Source: Gaiellasilicea sp963794385 (lineage in GTDB: Bacteria > Actinomycetota > Thermoleophilia > Gaiellales > Gaiellaceae). Taken from it: a stretch of DNA of 64,000 nt. The position numbers and the translations under genes are program-made. Shown one piece after another: positions 45,308 to 53,483 of this stretch (position 1 is the first letter of the stretch; each line of letters opens with the position of its first letter). The notes under the pieces were generated by a model, which ran no database searches, was not told where the DNA came from, and saw only the letters and a list, made by a program, of their open reading frames with translations. Where the stretch lies: assembly GCA_963794385.1 (NCBI GenBank), contig CAWCDT010000002.1:186001-250000 (forward strand), in the 5' to 3' direction.

Positions 45308-46015
45308 GTGCTCGTGCGCAGCTGGAACGTCTTCCACGGCAACACGTCCCCGCCGGGGCGCCGCAGCCACATGGAGGAGATGGTGCGCCTGGCGACGGCG
45401 GACCGGCCCGACGTCCTCTGCCTGCAGGAGCTGCCGCTCTGGGCGCGTCAGCAGCTGCCGCGCTGGAGCGGGATGACAGAGCTCAGCGTCGTAACGCGGC
45501 CGGCGCCGCTCGGGGACTGGCTCGGGGGGGTGATCACGCGCCTCCACAACGGCTTCTTCCGCTCGGCCCTGGCGGGCCAGGCGAACGCGATCCTGCTGGC
45601 ACCCGGTCTCCAGCCGCTCGAGCACCGCGCGTTCCGGATCGACGAGCGACGGCAGGAACAGCGCTGGTGCCACGCCGTCAAGCTCGACGACCTCGTCGTC
45701 GCGAACCTGCACGCGACGAACGACTTCCGGCATCCGGACGTCCCCGCTGCCGAGGTCCTTCGCGCGGAGGCGTTCGTGACAGAGCTGGCGGGAGGGCTCG
45801 CAGGCGGACTCCCGTGCGTGCTGGCGGGCGACTTCAACCTGCGCGCCGAGCACCTGCGCGAACTGCCCGGCTGGTCCGCGCTCGGGCCCGGGATCGACCA
45901 CGTGCTCGTCCGGGGGCTCACCGCCTCGCCGCTCTCGGCCTGGCCGCTCGACCGGCGGCGTCATGATGGCCAGGTGCTCTCCGACCACGCTCCCGTCGAG
46001 GTGACGATCGGATGA
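45308..46015 (+). CDS. Endonuclease/exonuclease/phosphatase family hydrolase
   Basis: 235 residues from GTG. DNase I-like fold: VRSWNVFHGNTSPPG, VLCLQELPLWARQQLP (catalytic Glu), LAGDFNLRAEHL and the terminal VLSDHAPVEV (Asp/His). Such proteins hydrolyse phosphodiesters or phospholipid headgroups; substrate unknown. Its end overlaps the aminotransferase start (ATGA). Confidence 0.85.
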   Translation: MLVRSWNVFHGNTSPPGRRSHMEEMVRLATADRPDVLCLQELPLWARQQLPRWSGMTELSVVTRPAPLGDWLGGVITRLHNGFFRSALAGQANAILLAPGLQPLEHRAFRIDERRQEQRWCHAVKLDDLVVANLHATNDFRHPDVPAAEVLRAEAFVTELAGGLAGGLPCVLAGDFNLRAEHLRELPGWSALGPGIDHVLVRGLTASPLSAWPLDRRRHDGQVLSDHAPVEVTIG

Positions 46016-47058
46016 CCAACGCGGAGGCACGCGCTCTGTTTCCCATCCTCGATCGGGTCGCCTACCTGAACGCGGGCACGTTCGGCCCACTCGCCCGCCC
46101 GACCGCGGAGGCGGTGCGGCGGCAGCTGGACGCCGATCTCGAGCAGGGCCGGATGGGGAAGGCGTATTTCGAGGCGATGCTCGAGCTCCGGGCGGAGGTG
46201 CGAAGGGCCGTCGCTGTGCTCGTGGGGGTCGAGCCGGAGCAGATCTCGCTCACGGGCTCGACGACGGACGGCTGCAACATCGTGCTCGCCGGGCTGGGGC
46301 TCGGCCCCGAGGACGAGGTCGTGATCACCGGTGAGGAGCACTTCGGCCTCACCGGCCCGGTGTACACGAGCGGCGCCCGTGTCGTCGTGACCGCCGCCGA
46401 TCCGGATGCGATCCTGGCGGCCGTCACCCCGCGCACCCGGCTCCTGGCGCTCTCGCAGGTGCTCTGGACGAGCGGCCGCATGCTGCCGGTACACGAGCTG
46501 CGCGAGCGCGCGGGCGTCCCGATCCTCGTCGACGGAGCACAGTCGGTGGGCGCGATCCCGGTCGACGCCTCGGGACTCGACTTCTTGACCATCTCCGGGC
46601 AGAAGTGGCTCTGCGGCCCGGACGCGACGGGAGCGCTCGTCGTCGCCGACCCTGAGCGGCTCCGGATCACGCGGCCGAGCTACTTCTCGCAGTCCGAGTA
46701 CGAGCCGTCCGGCCGCTTCCAGCCCGCCGACGGCGCAGCCCGCTTCGATCCGGGCTGGATCGCGACCGCGAGCCTGGCGGGCTTCCTGACCGCGCTCGGG
46801 CTGCCGCCGGAGTGGCGCTTCGAGCGCGCCGCCGAGCAGGCGCGCCGCTGCCGGGAGCTGCTCGCTCCGCACGTGGAGCTCGTCCCGGGCGGCGCGACGC
46901 TCGTCGCCTTCCGCGCCGAGGACCCGCCGGCGCTCGTGGAGCGCCTCGCGGAAGCGGACGTCGCCGTGCGCGAGATCCCGGGCACCGGGCTCGTCCGCGT
47001 CTCGTGCGGCTGGTGGACGAGCGACGACGACCTCGAGCGGCTCGTCGCGGCCTTGTAA
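46012..47058 (+). CDS. Class V aminotransferase
   Basis: 348 residues from ATG. PLP fold type I: YLNAGTFGPLARPTAEAV, TGSTTDGCNIVLAGL, VLVDGAQSVGAIPVDASGLD-type strand (the sequence reads ILVDGAQSVGAIPVDASG), and the Schiff-base lysine in TISGQKWLCGPDATGALVV. It may be a cysteine desulfurase-like or an isopenicillin-epimerase-like enzyme; substrate not assigned. Its TAA (47056-47058) is in palindrome copy 6. Confidence 0.85.
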   Translation: MTNAEARALFPILDRVAYLNAGTFGPLARPTAEAVRRQLDADLEQGRMGKAYFEAMLELRAEVRRAVAVLVGVEPEQISLTGSTTDGCNIVLAGLGLGPEDEVVITGEEHFGLTGPVYTSGARVVVTAADPDAILAAVTPRTRLLALSQVLWTSGRMLPVHELRERAGVPILVDGAQSVGAIPVDASGLDFLTISGQKWLCGPDATGALVVADPERLRITRPSYFSQSEYEPSGRFQPADGAARFDPGWIATASLAGFLTALGLPPEWRFERAAEQARRCRELLAPHVELVPGGATLVAFRAEDPPALVERLAEADVAVREIPGTGLVRVSCGWWTSDDDLERLVAAL

Positions 47059-47074
47059 CAGACTGTTGCTAGGC
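47050..47074. repeat. Palindromic repeat copy 6 (most diverged)
   Basis: Arms CCTTGTAACAG and CTGTTGCTAGG around A. The inner 6 bp on each side stay palindromic, while the outer parts carry three changes. It still supplies TAA to the aminotransferase (+) and, through CTA, a TAG to the HD gene (-). Confidence 0.8.
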
Positions 47075-47644
47075 GGCGTCGGCCGTCGTGCGCAGGCCGA
47101 GCTCCTTCGCGATCGGCTGCAGCGCAGCGACGACGTTCGCGATGTGCTCGTCGAGCTCGAGGCCGAGCAGCTCGGCGCCCGCGTAGACCTCGTCGCGGTG
47201 CACGCCGGCCGCGAAGGACGGCTGCTTCAGCTTCTTGCGCACCGACTTCGGCTCCAGCCCCTCGAGGCCGGTGGGGCGCACGAGGCCGCAGGCGTGCACG
47301 AAGCCCGAGATCTCGTCACAGGCGAAGAGCGTCTTCTTGAGCGGGGTGTCGCGCTCCAGGTGGAGGTGCTCGGCGTGCGAGAGGATCGCCTCGATCACTT
47401 CCTCGGGGTAGCCCTCCTCGCGCAGGATCGGCGCGCCGTCCTGGGGGTGCTGATCGAGCGTCGGGTGGATCTCGTAGTCGAAGTCGTGCAGGAGCGCGAC
47501 GACGCCCCACAGCTCCTCGTCCTCGCCGAACCGGCGTGCGTACGACCGTGTCGACGCCTCGACCGCGAGCGCGTGCCGGAGCAGCGACTCGCTCTTCGTG
47601 TACCGCGTGAGCGTCTCCCACGCCCTCTCCCGCGTCGGCTCCAT
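47069..47644 (-). CDS. HD-domain phosphohydrolase-like protein
   Basis: 191 residues from ATG. The HD motif is visible: ESLLRHALAVEASTRSYARR, VVALLHDFDYEIHPTLDQHP, then AILSHAEHLHLERDTPLKK. Metal-dependent phosphohydrolase activity on nucleotides is plausible. Its stop is in palindrome copy 6, and its start faces murA over a 23-bp bidirectional promoter. Confidence 0.85.
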   Translation of the reverse strand: MEPTRERAWETLTRYTKSESLLRHALAVEASTRSYARRFGEDEELWGVVALLHDFDYEIHPTLDQHPQDGAPILREEGYPEEVIEAILSHAEHLHLERDTPLKKTLFACDEISGFVHACGLVRPTGLEGLEPKSVRKKLKQPSFAAGVHRDEVYAGAELLGLELDEHIANVVAALQPIAKELGLRTTADAA

Positions 47645-47667
47645 CGGCCGTCTACAGTACCCGGCCC
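47645..47667. promoter_or_regulatory. Bidirectional promoter HD protein / murA
   Basis: TACAGTA (47653-47659) gives TACAGT on + and TACTGT on -. Each hexamer ends exactly 9 nt from its start codon (GTG 47668, ATG 47644). This is the most symmetric example in the window. It supports GTG 47668 as the murA start. Confidence 0.65.
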
Positions 47668-48975
47668 GTGGCCGCTACTACGCTCTCCACTGGAATGCAG
47701 GCATTCGTGATCGAGGGCGGCCGGCCGCTCAGCGGGACCGTTCGCGCCGCCGGCAACAAGAACGGTGCGCTGCCGATTCTCGCCGCCTGCGTGCTGGCAA
47801 ACGAGCCCGTTCAGCTCACGAACGTCCCCCGGATTCGCGACGTCCAGACGATGCTCGACCTGCTCACGGACATCGGTGCGGATGTCGAGTGGACGGCCGG
47901 GAACGACGTCACCGTCGACACCACAGGCGTGCACAAGACGGAGCTCGACGAGGAGCTTTGCCGGCGCATCCGCGCCTCGTTCCTGCTCGCGGGCCCGCTG
48001 CTCGCCCGGTTCGGGAAGGTCGTCGTGCCGCCTCCCGGCGGGGACGTGATCGGCCGACGCCGCCTCGACCCGCACATCCACGGCCTCGCCGAGCTCGGCA
48101 CCGAGATCTCGATCAACGGGCGCTTCGAGATGAGCGCGCCGGCGCTCCGCGGCAAGCCCGTCTTCCTCGACGAGGCGAGCGTGATGGCGACCGAGAACGT
48201 GATCATGGCGGCCGTTCTCGCCGAGGGTGAGACCGTGATCGGGAACGCGGCCTGCGAGCCGCACGTCCAGGACCTCTGCCGCTTCCTCGTCTCGCTCGGC
48301 GCCCGGATCGAGGGAATCGAGTCGAACGTGCTCAGGGTCGAGGGCGTGAAGGAGCTCCACGGGGGAACATGGCGGATCGCCCCGGAGCACATCGAGGTCG
48401 GCAGCTTCATCGGGCTCGCCGCCACGACCGGCAGCGACCTGACGATCGAGGACGTCGAGCCGCGCGACCTGGTCTCGATCCTGCCCGCCTTCGAGCGCCT
48501 CGGCGTGCGCGTCGAGGTGGGGGAGAAGACGGTCCACGTTCCGCCGGGGCAGGAGCTCGTGGTCCAGGACGATCTCGGCGGGCAGATCCCCAAGATCGAG
48601 GACGGTCCCTGGCCCGCGTTCCCGGCCGACCTCACCTCGATCGCCGTCGTCACGGCCACCCAGGCGCAGGGCACGGTGCTCGTCTTCGAGAAGATGTTCG
48701 AGAGCCGCCTGTTCTTCGTCGACAAGCTGGTCGCGATGGGCGCCCGGATCATCCTCTGCGACCCGCACCGGGCCGTCGTCACCGGTCCGGCCCACCTCTA
48801 CGGTGAGCGGCTGACGAGCCCCGACATCCGCGCCGGGATGGCCATGCTGATCGCCGCACTCTGCGCGGAGGGCGTGTCGACGATCGGGAACGTCGCCGAG
48901 ATCGACCGCGGGTACGAGCGGATCGACGAGCGCCTGCGCAACCTCGGCGCCCGGATCGAGCGCGTCGAGTCGTAG
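47668..48975 (+). CDS. murA: UDP-N-acetylglucosamine 1-carboxyvinyltransferase with Asp in place of the catalytic Cys
   Basis: 435 residues from GTG; an ATG at 47695 is the start seen in most homologues. First committed step of peptidoglycan synthesis (UDP-GlcNAc + PEP). Motifs: SGTVRAAGNKNGALPILAAC, RIRASFLLAGPLLARFG, HIHGLAELG. The loop that normally reads GGC-x-IG is PPPGGDVIGRRRLDPH, with Asp encoded at 48043-48045, residue 117 counted from the ATG. Asp here is known to give fosfomycin-insensitive MurA in mycobacteria. Confidence 0.95.
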   Translation: MAATTLSTGMQAFVIEGGRPLSGTVRAAGNKNGALPILAACVLANEPVQLTNVPRIRDVQTMLDLLTDIGADVEWTAGNDVTVDTTGVHKTELDEELCRRIRASFLLAGPLLARFGKVVVPPPGGDVIGRRRLDPHIHGLAELGTEISINGRFEMSAPALRGKPVFLDEASVMATENVIMAAVLAEGETVIGNAACEPHVQDLCRFLVSLGARIEGIESNVLRVEGVKELHGGTWRIAPEHIEVGSFIGLAATTGSDLTIEDVEPRDLVSILPAFERLGVRVEVGEKTVHVPPGQELVVQDDLGGQIPKIEDGPWPAFPADLTSIAVVTATQAQGTVLVFEKMFESRLFFVDKLVAMGARIILCDPHRAVVTGPAHLYGERLTSPDIRAGMAMLIAALCAEGVSTIGNVAEIDRGYERIDERLRNLGARIERVES

Positions 48976-48996
48976 ACCCTGTATACGCTCGCGGGC

Positions 48997-49485
48997 ATGA
49001 GCGCCCGCGTCTCGAGCGGGGACGGGACGGCCACGGTCGCCACCGGCATCCCCGTCCTCGACCACCTGCTGACGCTGCTCGCACGCAGCGGCCGCTTCCA
49101 GCTCAACCTCGAGCTGCCGCCCGGCGACGCAGAGGCGGAGGTCGCGGACGCGGGCCGCGCCCTCGGTGAGGCGGTGCGAGACCTCTTGCGGGCCGAGGAC
49201 GCTCCGGGGCACGGCTCGGCCTTCGTGCCTGCCGACGAGGCCCTCGCACAGGTCGCGCTCGAGGTTTCCGGGCGGCCGCTCGTGGCCAGCAACGTCGACC
49301 TGACCGAGGCCCGGGCGGGAGGGCTGCGCCGCGACCTGGCCGCCAGCTTCCTGGACGCGCTCGCGCATTCTGCCGGGTTGACGCTGCACGTTCGACTGAT
49401 CGAAGGGGAGGACTCGCAGCACGTCCTCGAAGCGATCTTCAAGGCGCTCGGCGCCGCCCTCGCGGAAGCGTCCGGCCGAGCCTGA
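48997..49485 (+). CDS. HisB-fold protein without metal ligands (imidazoleglycerol-phosphate dehydratase homologue)
   Basis: 162 residues from ATG. The framework follows HisB: GIPVLDHLLTLLARSGRFQL, GSAFVPADEALAQVALEVSG, LTLHVRLIEGEDSQHVLEAI. However, the metal-binding HHTxED segment is deleted (LPPGDAEAEVADAGRALGEA), the E-x-x-H region is Ala-rich and the final HH is QH. It is therefore almost certainly not a dehydratase. Position between murA and a Rid gene is far from any his operon. TACGCT (48984-48989) is a likely -10. Confidence 0.75.
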   Translation: MSARVSSGDGTATVATGIPVLDHLLTLLARSGRFQLNLELPPGDAEAEVADAGRALGEAVRDLLRAEDAPGHGSAFVPADEALAQVALEVSGRPLVASNVDLTEARAGGLRRDLAASFLDALAHSAGLTLHVRLIEGEDSQHVLEAIFKALGAALAEASGRA

Positions 49486-49499
49486 CAAGGAGGAAAGCC

Positions 49500-49889
49500 G
49501 TGTCCGAGAAGGAGATCGTTCGCACCGAGCGCGCGCCTGCGCCGTTCCAGGGCGCTCCCTACAACCAGGCGGTCAAGGCGGGCGGCCTCGTCTTCGTCGC
49601 AGGCCAGCTCGGTGTGCGGCCCGGAGCGTCGGAGATGGTCGGCGACACGGTCGGTGAGCAGACCGAGCAGGTGATGCAGAACCTGGGCGCGATCCTCGAG
49701 GCGGCCGGAAGCGGGCTCGACAGGCTCGTGAAGACGACCGTCTTCCTGCAACATCTCGACGACTTCGCGGGGATGAACGAGGTCTACGCGGCCCACATCG
49801 GCGACAACCCGCCGGCCCGCTCGACCGTCGAGGTGGCGAAGCTCCCCTCGGGTGCGCTCGTCGAGATCGAAGCGGTTGGGTTGCTCTAG
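49500..49889 (+). CDS. Rid family (RidA/YjgF) protein
   Basis: 129 residues from GTG, with AAGGAGGAAAG just upstream. Rid motifs: APYNQAVKAGGLVFVAGQLG, EQTEQVMQNLGAILEAAGSG and the terminal NPPARSTVEVAKLPSGALVE with the substrate-binding Arg. RidA deaminates reactive enamine/imine intermediates from PLP enzymes. The stop lies at 49887-49889, directly before palindrome copy 7. Confidence 0.9.
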   Translation: MSEKEIVRTERAPAPFQGAPYNQAVKAGGLVFVAGQLGVRPGASEMVGDTVGEQTEQVMQNLGAILEAAGSGLDRLVKTTVFLQHLDDFAGMNEVYAAHIGDNPPARSTVEVAKLPSGALVEIEAVGLL

Positions 49890-49913
49890 CCAAGTAACAG
49901 ACTGTTACTTGCC
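49889..49913. repeat. Palindromic repeat copy 7
   Basis: Arms CCAAGTAACAG and CTGTTACTTGC around A; only the outermost pair is broken. It sits between the codirectional Rid and CCA-transferase genes, starting at the last base of the Rid stop and ending 13 bp before the next start codon. Confidence 0.88.
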
Positions 49914-49926
49914 GCAGAATGGCGCC

Positions 49927-51291
49927 GTGTGGAGCTCGGTCGCCGACTACGTGCACTCCCTCGGAATCGACGCGTACGTCGTCGGCGGCGCCGTGCGCGA
50001 CGAGCTGCTCGGGATCCCTCCCCGGGAGCTCGACTTCGTCGTTCCCGGCGTCGACCACACCGAGCTACGAACCTTGCTGGAGCCTCACGGCAAGGTCGAG
50101 GATCTCGTCGTCGCCGACCAGCGCGTCGGGCTCCGCCTGCTGCCGCGGGACCGAGACGCGCGGGCCCTGCAGCCGGCCGGGATCGAGTTCGCTCCGCCGC
50201 GCGTCGAGCGCTCGACCGGGCCTGGGCGCCACGATTTCGAGATCGTCGCCGACGGGGCCGTCACGCTCGAGCAGGACATGGAGCGGCGCGACTTCACGAT
50301 CAACGCGATCGCCCGGCGGCTCGAGACAGGCGAGCTGCTCGACCCGCTGCGCGGGCGGGAGGACCTGGCGCGGCGCAGCCTGAGGACCACGAGCCCGACG
50401 AGCTTCCGCGACGACCCGCTGCGGATCGTGCGCGGGCTGCGCTTCGTCTCGCAGCTCGGCTTCGAGCCGGACGAGGACACGCTGCGCCAGATGCACGACT
50501 GGGCGCCGCAGATCCGATACGTCTCGGCCGAGCGGATCGGCGGCGGCCTGGCCGCGGACGGCATGGGCGAGCTGTCGAAGCTGCTGCTGGGCGCGCACCC
50601 CGCCAGGGCGCTGCGGCTCGCCCGCGACGCAGGCGTGCTCACCCAGGTCCTGCCCGAGTTCGAGCCCGCCTTCGGCTACGAGCAGCCCAGCCCCCGGCAG
50701 AACCGGCCGCTCGACGAGCACGTCTTCGCGGTCGTTCAGGCCGCGGCGGACGCGGATGCCGCGCTGGCGGTGCGCCTCGGCGCCCTCTTGCACGATCTCG
50801 CCAAGCCGGAGACGGATCGCGACGGCGGCGACCATGCGGCGCGCGGCGCCGCGATCGCCGGGGCGGTGCTGCGCCGCCTCCGTTATCCGAGTCGGATGGT
50901 GCAGTACGTCACGCGTCTCGTCCGCGAGCACGCGTTCGTCATCCCCGGAGAAGCGACGGCCGTCGACGCGCGCCGTTTTCTGCGCGCGCACGGCGAACGG
51001 CTCGCTCTCGACTTGCTCGAGCACAAGGCGGCCGACCTCGCGGCCAAGCACGTCCCGCCGGAGGAGCAGGAAGCACTCGCCCGTCTGCGGACGCTGGTCG
51101 AGCAGGAGCGCTCGAGCGCCTACCGCCTGGCCGACCTCGCGATCGACGGCAATGACCTGATTACGATCGGCTTCCGGGAGAGCCCGCAGCTCGGCGCGGT
51201 GCTCCACGAGCTGCTCACCCGCGTCGTCGACGATCCGAGCCTGAACACGCGCGATCACCTGCTGGCCGAGGCGGCGCGGGAGCTGCCGTGA
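49927..51291 (+). CDS. cca: CCA tRNA nucleotidyltransferase / poly(A) polymerase family protein with HD domain
   Basis: 454 residues from GTG 49927. Class II nucleotidyltransferase head: AYVVGGAVRDELLGIPPREL then DFVV, with RRDFTINAIA (neck). The C-terminal HD domain has VRLGALLHDLAKPETDRDGG. It adds or repairs the 3'-CCA of tRNA; a poly(A) polymerase role cannot be excluded from sequence. Its start follows palindrome copy 7, and its end overlaps pgeF (GTGA). Confidence 0.88.
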   Translation: MWSSVADYVHSLGIDAYVVGGAVRDELLGIPPRELDFVVPGVDHTELRTLLEPHGKVEDLVVADQRVGLRLLPRDRDARALQPAGIEFAPPRVERSTGPGRHDFEIVADGAVTLEQDMERRDFTINAIARRLETGELLDPLRGREDLARRSLRTTSPTSFRDDPLRIVRGLRFVSQLGFEPDEDTLRQMHDWAPQIRYVSAERIGGGLAADGMGELSKLLLGAHPARALRLARDAGVLTQVLPEFEPAFGYEQPSPRQNRPLDEHVFAVVQAAADADAALAVRLGALLHDLAKPETDRDGGDHAARGAAIAGAVLRRLRYPSRMVQYVTRLVREHAFVIPGEATAVDARRFLRAHGERLALDLLEHKAADLAAKHVPPEEQEALARLRTLVEQERSSAYRLADLAIDGNDLITIGFRESPQLGAVLHELLTRVVDDPSLNTRDHLLAEAARELP

Positions 51292-51986
51292 TCCGCTGGT
51301 CGCCGCCCGGCCCGTACGAGATCGCCTTCTCGACCCGACAGGGCGGCGTGAGCACGGGTCCGTACGCCTCGCTCAACCTCGGTCGCCTGACCGGCGACGA
51401 CGTCGAGCGGGTGGACGAGAACCGGCGTCGGGTCTGCGCCGAGGTCGGAGGCGACCTGGAGCGGCTCGCGCTCAACCGGCAGGTGCACTCGGCGATCGTT
51501 CACGGGGCGGAGCCGGGAGCCCGCGGCGAGCCCGGTGACGGGCTCTGGACGGAGGAGCCGAACCTGCCCGTGCTCGCCATGACCGCCGACTGCCTCCCGA
51601 TCGCGCTCGCGCGGGTTGACGGCCCGCGTCCTGGTGTCGCCGTCCTCCACGCGGGCTGGCGCGGACTGCTGGGTGGGCTGGTCAGCGAAGGTGTTCGTGT
51701 GCTCGGCGGCCGCCTCCACGCCGCGCTCGGCCCCGCGATCGGGCCGTGCTGCTACAAGGTCGGGCCCGAGGTGTCAGAGCCGTTCGCGGCCGCCTTCGGC
51801 GCTGATGTCCTGCACGGCCGCAACCTCGATCTCTGGTCCGCGGCCGAGCGCGCGCTGCGCGAGGCCGGAGTCGAGGAGGTGGAGCGGCTCGAGCTCTGCA
51901 CGTCGTGCAACGCCGACCTCTTCTTCTCGCACCGCCGCACCGGCGAGCCCCGCGGCGTCCAGGGTGTGATCGCTCGTGTCGCCTGA
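51288..51986 (+). CDS. pgeF: Peptidoglycan editing factor PgeF (YfiH/laccase-domain)
   Basis: 232 residues from GTG. Motifs: FSTRQGGVSTGPYASLNLG, LNRQVHSAIVHG, LAMTADCLPIALARVDG and VAVLHAGWRGLLGGLV hold the His-Cys-His zinc/copper site. In E. coli PgeF removes mis-incorporated L-Ser from muropeptide precursors. Placement before yggS-sepF is the usual one in Gram-positives. Confidence 0.9.
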   Translation: MIRWSPPGPYEIAFSTRQGGVSTGPYASLNLGRLTGDDVERVDENRRRVCAEVGGDLERLALNRQVHSAIVHGAEPGARGEPGDGLWTEEPNLPVLAMTADCLPIALARVDGPRPGVAVLHAGWRGLLGGLVSEGVRVLGGRLHAALGPAIGPCCYKVGPEVSEPFAAAFGADVLHGRNLDLWSAAERALREAGVEEVERLELCTSCNADLFFSHRRTGEPRGVQGVIARVA

Positions 51987-52569
51987 CGCCCTTCGCGCTA
52001 GCTACGAGCGAGTCCGCGCCGAGGTCGGGCCGGACGTGACGATCGTCGCGGCGACGAAATACGTCTCGCTCGAGGACATGGCCGTCCTGGCTGAGGCGGG
52101 CGTCGAGGTGGTGGGGGAGAACCGGGCCCAGGATCTGGAACGCAAGCACGCGGTCTACGGCGACGCCTTCCGGTGGCACTTCATCGGCCACCTCCAATCG
52201 AACAAGGCGAAGGTCGTCAACCGGATCTGCGAGCTCGTCCACTCGCTCGCCTCCGAATCCGCAGCCGCACGGCTCACCGTCCCCGCGCTCGTTGAGGTGA
52301 ACCTCTCCGGGGAGGAGTCGAAGTCGGGCGTCCCGCCCGAGCGGCTGGAAAAGCTGCTGCGCGCCTACGGCGACGTGCGCGGTCTGATGACGATGCCGCC
52401 CGAGGCCGTGGACCCCGAGGCGTCGCGGCCGCACTTTCGCCGGCTGCGCGAGCTGGCCGCCGAGCACGGGCTGGCCGAGCTCTCGATGGGCACCTCGCAG
52501 GACTACCGCGTCGCGGCAGAGGAAGGAGCCACTCTCGTCCGGCTCGGATCCGTCCTCTATCGGGAATAA
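51976..52569 (+). CDS. YggS family PLP homeostasis protein
   Basis: 197 residues from GTG, overlapping pgeF by 11 nt. PLP-binding barrel: TIVAATKYVSLEDMAVLAEA with the Schiff-base Lys, GENRAQDLERKH, WHFIGHLQSNKAKVV and ELSMGTSQDY. It buffers cellular pyridoxal phosphate. It is slightly shorter than E. coli YggS (about 234). Confidence 0.92.
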   Translation: MSPDALRASYERVRAEVGPDVTIVAATKYVSLEDMAVLAEAGVEVVGENRAQDLERKHAVYGDAFRWHFIGHLQSNKAKVVNRICELVHSLASESAAARLTVPALVEVNLSGEESKSGVPPERLEKLLRAYGDVRGLMTMPPEAVDPEASRPHFRRLRELAAEHGLAELSMGTSQDYRVAAEEGATLVRLGSVLYRE

Positions 52570-52581
52570 TCTCCTGTAACC

Positions 52582-53127
52582 ATGGGATTGGCAGACGTCT
52601 GGAGCCGGACGCTCGTCTACTTCGGGATCGCCGAGGAGGACGACTGGGACGAGGACGGCTACGCCACGCACGAGGAGCTCGAGCGCAGCTACGGCGCCCG
52701 TGAGCGTGCGAACGTGCGCCGGCTCCAGCCGCGCCGCGGGCGCGACTTCGACGACTGGACCGACTCCGAGCCTACGGACGCGAGCGCCCCGCCGTCCCGG
52801 CCGCCTGCGCGCCTGCGCGGCGTCGAATCGGTGCCGAGCCCCGGCTCCGTGAAGGTGCATCTGATCCTGCCCCGCAGCTTCAACGACGCGCAACAGATCG
52901 CCGACCGCTTCAAGGACGGCGTCCCGGTGATCCTCAACCTCCAGAGCGCCGACCAGGACCTGTCGAAGCGCCTGATCGACTTCGCGAGCGGGCTCACCTA
53001 CGCGCTCGACGGGGGGATGCAACGCGTCGCCGACAAGGTCTTCCTCCTCACGCCTCGCAACGTCGAGGTCTCGGCCGAGGAACGCGCCCGCATGCTCGAG
53101 CGCGGCGGGTTCTTCAACCAGGCGTAG
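52582..53127 (+). CDS. sepF: Cell division protein SepF
   Basis: 181 residues from ATG. The N-terminal amphipathic helix MGLADVWSRTLVYFGIAEED leads to an acidic linker. The SepF core follows (VKVHLILPRSFNDAQQIADR, VPVILNLQSADQDLSKRLID, FASGLTYALDGGMQRVADKV). It links FtsZ to the membrane. ftsZ is not in the window, but yggT and divIVA follow as in other actinobacteria. Confidence 0.93.
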   Translation: MGLADVWSRTLVYFGIAEEDDWDEDGYATHEELERSYGARERANVRRLQPRRGRDFDDWTDSEPTDASAPPSRPPARLRGVESVPSPGSVKVHLILPRSFNDAQQIADRFKDGVPVILNLQSADQDLSKRLIDFASGLTYALDGGMQRVADKVFLLTPRNVEVSAEERARMLERGGFFNQA

Positions 53128-53159
53128 GAAAGCCGGTTCGAGAGGAGAACGGAGCGAGC

Positions 53160-53471
53160 ATGGGCGACCATCTCGCCGTTTTCGCCTTGCTCGCCGACCT
53201 GGGCTCGTCGCTCGCGAGCTTCGTGCGCGTCTTCATCTGGGTCTACACGCTGTTGCTCTTCGCGTACATCCTCACGTCCTGGATCCGGCTCCCGTACCGG
53301 CCCTGGCTGAACCGGGTCCAGCGGTTCCTCTACGACGTCTGCGATCCGTATTTGCGCATCTTCCGGCGCTTCCTGCCGCCGCTCGGCCCGCTCGACCTCT
53401 CGCCGATGGTGGCGATCTTCGTCCTGTTCATCGTCTCGAACGTGCTCACCTCGCTGCTCGAGCGCTTGTAG
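53160..53471 (+). CDS. YggT family membrane protein
   Basis: 103 residues from ATG. Two hydrophobic segments (FVRVFIWVYTLLLFAYILTS and LSPMVAIFVLFIVSNVLTSL) flank the family loop CDPYLRIFRRFLPPLGPLDL. It is a small membrane protein found with sepF and divIVA; role in division or osmotic tolerance is unproven. Confidence 0.9.
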   Translation: MGDHLAVFALLADLGSSLASFVRVFIWVYTLLLFAYILTSWIRLPYRPWLNRVQRFLYDVCDPYLRIFRRFLPPLGPLDLSPMVAIFVLFIVSNVLTSLLERL

Positions 53472-53483
53472 AAGGAGGCTCCG

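Noticed and set aside
48357..48375. Sequence similar to one arm of the 34122 hairpin (CCACGGGGGAACATGG) in murA
   Set aside because: It is in-frame MurA coding sequence (LHGGTWR) and lacks the second arm.
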